Below, piece after piece: positions 57,098 through 64,000 of a DNA stretch of 64,000 nucleotides. The stretch comes from Halicephalobus mephisto (taxonomy: Eukaryota > Nematoda > Chromadorea > Rhabditida > Panagrolaimidae). Positions within the stretch are counted from its first letter, which is position 1. Every line of letters starts with the position of its first letter. Position numbers and translations under genes: made by a program. The notes beneath the pieces were generated by a model. That model saw nothing but the letters and a program-made list of their open reading frames with translations. It was not told the origin of the DNA and made no database searches. The stretch spans positions 248,001 to 312,000 of the forward strand of contig SWDT01000038.1 in the NCBI GenBank assembly GCA_009193035.1, written 5' to 3'.

Positions 57098-57108
57098 CGT
57101 TGACAGCT
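57098..57108 (-). other. Probable spliced-leader acceptor of szy-2
   Basis: On the minus strand ATTTTTCAG (AG at 57108-57107) is followed by CTGTCAACG and the szy-2 ATG. Confidence 0.6.
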
Positions 57109-57109
57109 G

Positions 57110-57830
57110 AAAAATAATTTAAAAATAAAAATAATTTAAAAAATAAAAATCACGTACATGTTACAAAAAACAACCCCGAAACGAAATTAAAAATCGATTT
57201 GAAAACAACAATCAAAGAATTAACGAAATCGGTTTTTATAGGAGATTATTTATTTCAATATTCGTATTGTTGGAATTTTATAAAAAATAGTAAATATTCG
57301 AACTGGACCAAACCAAGAGCGCGAAAAGAGGCGCGAGCCAGTCGCTCCGTTTGGCTCAAGTCAACGTCGATGTGGACAAACGTTTTCTTCACGAACAAGT
57401 TCCGCACGCTTGCAGTCTCGGCTAATGTTCCTGATTGATAAAAATTGTCTAGCCTTAGGGCCATCATTGGAATTTCGGAAATCCAATATTTACACAAAAC
57501 TAGCAATTTGAATAAAAATGAAAATTTAAAACATTTTTAAAATAACTTTAATGTTAAATCCAGTTTCCTGGGTAGCACAGTGGTCAGTATTGACGACTGT
57601 AATTCCCGAGGCCCGAGTTCGACCCCAAGTTAGGAAATTAGGTCATCATCGAGTATTTCGTAATATCGATTAGCATGTTTGAAATACTCTGCCCTAAACC
57701 GAAGGTCGTTGACTTTTTTATTTATGGCTTACGATAGAGAAACAGTCCCAAATCCCTGGAAATGCTCTTGTTATTATTATAAACAAAGGAAAGATTGATG
57801 ACTAAAGCATGTATTGCGGATGATACGTTA
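57110..57830. other. Spacer between siah-1 and szy-2
   Basis: Balanced, mostly unique sequence at 57300-57440 (CCAAACCAAGAGCGCGAAAA, CGAGCCAGTCGCTCCGTTTG), then the tRNA-like element. Open frames on both strands at 57199-57506 have no family match. The szy-2 promoter and siah-1 3' end should lie here. Confidence 0.4.
57569..57635 (+). repeat. tRNA-like element with box A and box B, copy 2
   Basis: GGTAGCACAGTGGTCAGTAT and GAGTTCGACCCC match the 44854 element position for position over about 50 bp, including ATTC before the B box. Stems do not pair, so it is a relic or repeat rather than a tRNA gene. Confidence 0.6.
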
Positions 57831-59155
57831 CTAAGGTGAGGATTCTTGAGGCGGGATTTGCTGGATTGTCACGTTAATTCCCAAGTTGCCGTTTTCGGAA
57901 AACAATTGAGCTTGGTTAGTGTCAAACGTGAGGCAATCGCTCTGGCCTATGGTCGCCGCCACGCCTTCGTGTATGCTCCTCGGTTGTCCTTCGAAACTCA
58001 ATCTTCTGCGTTTCGACGACAATTCCAATCTGCAAATACCTTATTAAAATCAATTCCAAACAAATAACAAACCGATAAATAAAATTTTTAGCGTCTTGTT
58101 TGGCCCCGATTAATTGTACAACAGCGTAAAACATTTGTTGATTGTTGTTCCCATTGTCTGTTTTGTCTTGTTTTTCTAGAACCAACATGAAATAAAACCC
58201 GAAGCAATTTTGCATCATGACCCAATCAACTGCCCCAGGGAGGTTAATATCCGTAGCTAAAAACACTATATCTTCCCCTTGGAGGGTTGTGATAGACTTG
58301 TGACAGCGTAACAAATGATTCATGACTTGCGACAGGGTTCCGGCCCATTTACAAGCAGCACCAGGGCAAGGGCATGTATAAGGTCTGAAAAATAACATTT
58401 TTGATATATGAAAAGTAACATTTTTCGGTATATAAAGAAATTATTTCTGCTATATGAAAAGTAACATTTTTGAATGTATGGAAAATATTTTTGATAGACG
58501 AAAAGTAATTTTTTTGATATATGAAAAATAATATTTTCGATATATGGGAAATACTTTCCTCTGCATATAAAAAGTAATTTTTTTGATATATGGAACATAA
58601 CTTTTTTTGATTTATAAAAAGGAATATTTTCGATATATGAAGAATTATATTTTTGATATATGAAAATAACTCTTTTTTGATATATCGAGAGTAACTTTTT
58701 TGTATCTGAAGAGAAAAAACATACCGATGCTCACAGTGCTCTTCGTGTTCGACTTTTTCCTGAGCTCCGAAGGTGGATTTGCAACCGGACTGAACGTACT
58801 TACATGGAAACATCAAAGTCTGAGCAATCCGCTCCATGGCAAGATTACGAATACTAGGGACGGGTCCACGGCAAGTCGGACAACAAGTTACTTTAGGTCG
58901 GCAGTTTCCACAAACTAAATGCCCACTTTGACATTGAAGATAAGGCGGCAGCATGTAGTCCGTGCAAACTGGGCATTCGTAGGTACTGAGAAGTTCGTTA
59001 TTTGAGGAGTTTAAACTAGAACTTGGGGTTACGGATGTCTGGATCTGAGATGCAGCTATTGCTTGGCTTCTCTTCCCCGAACTCTCGTACTTCATCTCGA
59101 TCACTTTATCACCATCTGGAGGAGGCGAATGGGAATGCGAAGAACAACCAGACAT
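57831..59155 (-). CDS. siah-1: SIAH-type E3 ubiquitin ligase
   Basis: Three exons read leftwards (59155-58725, 58384-58073, 58029-57831) give 313 residues. A 58-residue Ser-rich N-terminus precedes the RING finger (from Cys-61, [20 protein letters not shown], then CGNC and CCPTC). The two SIAH zinc fingers follow ([20 protein letters not shown] onward, then [12 protein letters not shown] to LLRCH). The substrate-binding domain ends [18 protein letters not shown] and [19 protein letters not shown] proteins ubiquitinate substrates for proteasomal degradation, working as dimers. Compared with human SIAH1 (282 aa) the extra length is N-terminal. Acceptor-like TAG and CAG lie 9 and 13 nt upstream of the ATG. 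Exon 1 is followed by an intron made of GATATATGAAAA repeats. Confidence 0.95.
58388..58720. repeat. GATATATGAAAARTAA repeats in siah-1 intron 1
   Basis: About twelve degenerate copies of a 25-30 bp unit (TTTTTGATATATGAAAAGTA). Minus-strand frames stay open across the intron and extend exon 1 in frame, but the conserved finger resumes only after splicing. Confidence 0.85.
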
Positions 59156-59383
59156 GGTTACTTCCTATCTGCAACGTTAAGCATTACATACAAATCACGT
59201 GATTACAGTATTAAAAACCATATATGAATCTCACGAAATAAAAGGTAATTTTTAGGCCAGTCTTGGGTGATTTGGATTAAGTTAAAAATCGAATAAAAAA
59301 TTAATCGGAAAAGAATTTTAAAACTGACACGAATTGGACAGGGAGGAAATATCGCGGGAGGGATTATTGGATGAGAATTCACA

Positions 59384-59569
59384 ATGGGTAAGGGTGATTT
59401 ACAAGATCCGGTGGAAGTATCGATTGTAGCAACAGCGATCGAGCGCAAGACCCGGACTGGTCAAAGCAAAACAAGAATGAGTGAGTCGCATCAAGTGCTG
59501 TCAGCCGCACCCAGATTCCGCAAATGCGTTCACTATGGAAAAAGAAAGATATCGCAACTCGATTTCTAA
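59384..59569 (+). CDS. Doubtful 61-codon ORF divergent from siah-1
   Basis: An ATG opens 61 codons (MGKGDLQDPVEVSIVATAIE onward) in balanced-composition sequence 230 bp upstream of siah-1, on the other strand. Long open frames exist on the opposite strand too. There is no splice context and no family match. It may be part of the siah-1 promoter region rather than a gene. Confidence 0.2.
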   Translation: MGKGDLQDPVEVSIVATAIERKTRTGQSKTRMSESHQVLSAAPRFRKCVHYGKRKISQLDF

Positions 59570-59748
59570 ATCCACGACACATCTGTAACATCATTTTAAA
59601 AAACCCAATTATTGACTTTTATATATAAATTTTCTTTGATTAATATATTAAATAATCAATAAATCGATATGTAATATGTGTCATATATGGAAATTTATAT
59701 ATAAAAAAATTAAAAAATAAATCAATTTTAAATAACGAAGAGCGAGCA

Positions 59749-59895
59749 ATGGACAACCTGGACGAATTTTCCACTAGTCGCAGCTGGCATACTTGGCCAG
59801 GGTTCCTGCACGGAGAACCTGTCTGGCCCGGGACCGCTCTCAGCGATGCACTGGAAGCCGACTCGCGGATGTTGCAAAGTGCTGATTATATATAA
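59749..59895 (+). CDS. Doubtful 48-codon ORF in a GC-rich islet
   Basis: About 135 bp of GC-rich sequence sits in AT-rich spacer. The plus strand reads MDNLDEFSTSRSWHTWPGFL and on to a TAA; the minus strand is also open. CAGGGTTC and GAACCTG can form a short hairpin (about 59798-59821). It may be a micro-ORF, a stray exon or a structured RNA. I recognise nothing. Confidence 0.22.
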   Translation: MDNLDEFSTSRSWHTWPGFLHGEPVWPGTALSDALEADSRMLQSADYI

Positions 59896-59899
59896 ATTT

Positions 59900-61985
59900 T
59901 TTTTTTGAATTTTTTTCTTTTTCGTGCGTGACATTTTCATGAGGTACTAAATGTATACTTCCACAGTGTTATATGGATATTTCCGTGATATTTTCGACAA
60001 ATTTAAAAAAGTTTTATTTTTTAAATTTAAAAAAATCATCGATTTTTAAATTTATTTGTTATATAAGTTTTGTAACATTTGTAAAATGACGGAGTTTTTT
60101 CGGGTAATTAAGTACTGCTGGTTCATTTTCGGACTGGAGTTTCCTTGCCTGAGGCATTTTGCCATATCCGTGGATAAATAGGACTTTCATTAGGCTTTTA
60201 AGTCGATACAAAATTCAAACTTCATTCGTTTTTATAATTTTATATTAGACGAGAAGTAGAATTAAGCAACATTCAATTAGCTTGCCAAATAACGCGTTTC
60301 AGAATGCCGTTGTCGCTTACACGAGTCCTGATGCTTATTCCACTTCGAAAACGAAGTCAGTCTTTGGAAGAAGTAGTATTCTATTAACGTTTAGCCAAAT
60401 TAAGTGTAGTCGGGATATCTATTTTTTGTGTTAATTTTTTTCTTTTTAAAAATGCATTTTTAAAATTTTTCAAAATAAATTTTTTAACTTTTTGAAAATA
60501 AATTCTTTAATTTTTAAAAATACATTTTTTTTTATTTTTTGAAAATATATTTTTTAACTTTTAAAAAATGTTTTTTTTTTACTTTTTAAAAGCAAGTTTT
60601 TTAATTCTTAAAAATGCATTTTTTTATTTTTTGAAAATAAATTTTTTAACTTTTAAAAAATGCATTTTTTAAATTTTTAAAAATAAATTTTTTTACTTTT
60701 TGAAAATGTACTGTTTTACTTTTTGAAAGTAATTTTTTTCATTTCCACCTAGACTACATATTGTTAAGAATTAATTAAATTAGATTCAGTAAAAATATCT
60801 ACTTTCTGTGTTAATTTTGTCTGCTTTTTTGAAGTGTTTATTTTTTAAAGAAAAATATAAATTTTTTTTTCAATCTTAGTTACATATCGATAATTTTTGG
60901 TCAAATTAGATTTAATCTAGATATCTACTTTCAATATTAATTTTATTTGCTTTTTTAAATGTATTTTTTCTTTACAACTTTGGTTATGTGCAGATAATTT
61001 TCAGTCAAATTGGATTTAGTCGAGATATACTTTGTTAATTTTTTTCTTTTTAAAAATATTTTTATTTTAAAATTTTGCTTTTTTAAAAATAATCTTTCAT
61101 GAAATTAGATTTAGTTGAAAGTTTTTAATTTTTATTTTAGTATTTTTAAAAATGTTTTTTTATTAGAACTTTGATTTTTTTAAAAATAATTTTTAATGAA
61201 ATTGGATTTAGTTGAAAGTTTTTAAATTTTTTTAATTTTCAAAAATATTTTTATTTTAAAATTTTGATTTTTTTAAAAATAATTTTTAGTGAAATTAGAT
61301 TTGGGCGAAAACCTTGTTAAATTTTTTTTACTTTTTCCGTTAGAACTTTATTTTTAAATAATTTTAGTAAAATTGGATTTAGTTGAAACTTTTTTAATTT
61401 TTAAAAATAGTATTTTCTCAGTACAACTTTGGCTCTAATATTTTGGATTAAGTTTAAGCAAGATTTCCATTTTTAAAATTTTTTATATTTATTTTTATAC
61501 TTTTTTCCAATTTTTCCGTTTTTAAAATTTTTAAAATTTATTTTTATACTTTTTTCCAATTTTTCCGTTTTTTAAAATTTTTTATATTTATTTTTATACT
61601 TTTTCCAATTTTTCCGTTTTTCGAATTTTTTTCCAGTCTGTTTCTTTATGCATTTCTCACGGAAAATAATGCATGTAATTCAAAAATATGTTTTTTTAAA
61701 GTTTTTGCTTTTAAAAGTACTTAGACTTTGAAACTGTGGATGTCTTCTGAAATTTTGTGTCAAAAGATTTTACGTATTTTTAAGGGGCGTGTTTTTTACG
61801 TTTACGACATAACCTTGTTGCACAGAAAAAACATTTTTTTTCTGTGGCATTTTGCTTTAATTTTTAACAAAACTTGTTCGATTTTGAGATTTATTAAATT
61901 TTATTTTTTTGTAAAAATGAAAGAAATATTTTAAAATTTTTATTTTAAAAATTTGTTAATATGGTTAAATATTGATGATTTTATT
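59900..61985. other. AT-rich spacer upstream of the TSR2-like gene
   Basis: Unique mixed sequence at 60060-60420 (GTACTGCTGGTTCATTTTCG, CTTGCCTGAGGCATTTTGCC) has no open frame. From 60420 to 61640 come decayed repeats of TTTTTAAAAATGCATTTTTT and AGTCAAATTGGATTTAGTCGAG. No gene seen. Confidence 0.45.
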
Positions 61986-62505
61986 TTTGTTTTTAATTTT
62001 GATATTGACTTGTTTGTTAGAATGTTGCAAGCAAACTACAGATTTTATTTTTATTTTAATGTTGACTTGTGTGTTAGAATGTTGCGCGCAAACTGCAGAT
62101 TTTAGTTTTATTTTGGTTTGTGTGTTAGAATGTTGCAAGTAAACTACAGATTTTAGTTTTATTTTGGTTTGTGCCAGAATATTGCAAGCAAACTGCAGGT
62201 TTTAGTTTTATCTTGATCTGTGTGCGAGAATATTGCAAGTAAACTACAGATTTTATTTTTGGATGTTGATTTTTTATAAATTTAAAAATAAAAGTTGACT
62301 GAACTGCTGGAATATTGCGAGTAAAGTGCGGATTTAGTGTTGATGATGATAAATTTGTTGGGATGTTGCGCGCAATCTGCAGGTTTTATTCTAGGTTTGA
62401 TATTGACTTATTTACTAAAAAGTTGCATGAAATCTGCAAATTTTATTTTTCTTTTAACTTTGACTTTGACATATTTGTATTAATGTTGCATGCAACTTTC
62501 GATTT
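61986..62505. repeat. CTGCAG-TTGC-GCAA array 7
   Basis: About nine copies in the same orientation as array 6 (AATGTTGCGCGCAAACTGCA, GATTTTAGTTTTATTTTGGT), ending 260 bp before the TSR2-like ATG. Confidence 0.85.
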
Positions 62506-62763
62506 AAAACTTTGATTTTAATTTTGACGATTTTACAATTTGAAACAGATTCGATTTTTCGGTTTATCTTATTGAAGTTTGAATATTTTTGTTTTTTTGA
62601 AATAATTTTCTCCTTACTAATTTTTGTCTTTTTTAGAAGATAATTCTAAAGTTATTTTGTTTCTCTCGGTCTTTTTTAATCCTCTTGAAAGATTTTTATG
62701 AATGTAGAATTTTTAATAATTTTTTTACTTTTTTGTTTAAAATTTAATTTGTGATTTTAGACG

Positions 62764-63599
62764 ATGGATATCGCTATGGATGTTAGTACAGGTCCTGCAG
62801 TAACGTTATTTGAATTCGTAAATCGGGTATTTGATGCTTGGCCGGGATATCAGTTAGCCGTAAAGCAGAATTCAGGCGGACACGAAACTAATGATAAGGA
62901 TATATGGTAAGTAATTAAGTTTATTTTTTTAAAATTTATATTTTTTAAAATTTATTTCTTTAGAAATTTATATCTTTTTTAAATTTATTTTTCAGGAATT
63001 TATATTTTTAGAAATTTATGTTCTTAAAATTTATTCCTTTTTTAAAATTAATTTTTTTAGAAATTTTAATTTTTTAAATTTATTTTTTTTGAATTTATAC
63101 TTGTAATTTTCCACTTTTGAAAGTAATAATTTTCTAAAATGGCATTACCAATATTTAAAAAATCTTTGTTTTGTTGAATTTTAATTTTTTAAAGATTTTT
63201 TACTTTTTTAGGTTACGTGAAGAAATGACCAAGTATCTTGCTAGTAATCCGACTCCACTTCAGGAGGATATTTCTGAATGGATTGAAGTTATTTTTGATC
63301 AAGAATTCAATTTAATTCTTGAAGATAATTCTATCGATGCTATTTGTGGAGATTTTTATAAAGGAACAATTTATTTTAAAGAAAAAAAAGAAGAAGAATT
63401 TTTGGAATTATGGAATAAAATTCCAAATAAATCAAATATTAAAGCACAAAGTACGGTAGACGATGGATCTAGTTCGGATGAAGATGAAGATGAAGATGAA
63501 GATGAAGATATGGAAGATGAAGACGGTAATGGTCAACATCGACGACAACCTCGAATGGTCACGGATGATGATGGATGGACGACAATTCAAAGACGTTGA
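62764..63599 (+). CDS. TSR2-like pre-rRNA processing protein
   Basis: Two exons (62764-62906, 63212-63599) give 176 residues. FEFVNRVFDAWPGYQLAVKQ and SEWIEVIFDQEFNLILEDNS followed by FYKGTIYF fit the TSR2 helical core. A long Asp/Glu tract and the terminal DDDGWTTIQRR (the WGG-like end of the family) complete it. TSR2 is a chaperone that shields and delivers ribosomal protein eS26 during 40S assembly, in nucleus and cytoplasm. The ATG follows TTTTAG by 3 nt, which suggests splicing or trans-splicing right at the start. The acidic tract is encoded by a GAAGAT/GATGAA hexamer repeat that may vary in length. Confidence 0.9.
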
Positions 63600-64000
63600 T
63601 TTTTTAATAATTAATTATTGTTGAGTTTTGAAAAAATTAAATAATTTAGAAAAATGTGGATTTTTTTACTGGTTTTTTGCCAGATTTTTTATTTTTGAAT
63701 ATTTTTTAAAATTATTTTTAATTATCAGTTTTTGAAATTTAAAAATTTTTATTTTTATGGATTTTTAAATTTTTGAAATTGTTTTTTTAAAATTTATTTT
63801 TGATTATTTTTATGGATTTTTAAATTTTAAATTTTTAAAATTGTTGTTTTTATTTTTTAAAATTTTATTTTTGATTATTTTTATGGATTTTTAAACTTTA
63901 AATTTTTAAAATTGTCTTTTATTTTTTTTAATTTTATTTTTGATTATTTTTAATTATGGATTTTAGATGCATTTTGGTGATGCGAAAACTGGCTTAACTG
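63600..64000. other. AT-rich 3' flank
   Basis: Three to four degenerate copies of an 85-90 bp unit, TTATTTTTGATTATTTTTAT, GGATTTTTAAATTTT. The window ends in a short mixed stretch with no recognisable gene. Confidence 0.5.

Noticed and set aside
58349..58724. In-frame extension of siah-1 exon 1 into the intron
   Set aside because: The extension encodes repetitive Tyr/Ile/Lys residues from GATATATGAAAA repeats; splicing restores the conserved zinc-finger sequence.

Overview
This is nuclear DNA from a nematode, probably a rhabditid close to Caenorhabditis. The signs are thirteen intron-bearing protein genes with many introns of 40-65 bp, several genes whose first ATG lies 9-10 nt after a CAG acceptor (the layout of spliced-leader trans-splicing), nematode-type gene products, and AT-rich introns and spacers full of dispersed repeats. 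Species and chromosome cannot be read from the sequence alone. No viral, bacterial, CRISPR or toxin locus was seen.

Layout, left to right: AT-rich repeats; an SLC49/MFSD7-like transporter (+, 1042-3364), convergent with mitochondrial aconitase aco-2 (-, 3476-5962); a long repeat-rich spacer; a synaptotagmin (+, 12933-15725); a single-zinc-finger protein (+, 17941-18847); a 7TM serpentine receptor (-, 19618-23189); a Shavenoid-like membrane protein (+, 27116-29668); a pyrimidine-rich minisatellite; a CUX-type CUT homeobox gene, ceh-44 (+, 33962-39900); a GABA-A-type receptor subunit (+, 42974-47186); an SLC23 nucleobase/ascorbate-type transporter (+, 48491-50529); an XRP2/RP2 homologue, rpi-2 (+, 50894-55389), convergent with protein phosphatase inhibitor-2, szy-2 (-, 55475-57097); the E3 ligase siah-1 (-, 57831-59155); and a TSR2-like ribosome-biogenesis protein (+, 62764-63599). 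All thirteen exon chains were assembled by hand and each gives a whole number of codons ending in a stop.

The genes do not form one pathway. Several fit neurons and sensory cilia (synaptotagmin, 7TM receptor, GABA receptor, CUX factor, XRP2); the rest are housekeeping. Regulatory signals that stand out are an RFX/DAF-19 X-box 108 bp upstream of the rpi-2 start, a second X-box-like 14-mer in ceh-44 intron 1, and a roughly 290-bp cluster of heat-shock-element pentamers in a receptor intron.

Most of the rest is repeats: an inverted pair of 528-bp self-complementary elements, a CTGCAG-TTGC-GCAA family in seven arrays, a family with a CCCGGAACGAAAATCCCTG-type core, a CCCGCGCGAAGAG foldback family in introns of three genes, two tRNA-like box A/B elements, and many gene-specific tandem arrays. 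Exon ends were set by eye from splice signals, frame and family resemblance, so starts and a few junctions are uncertain.
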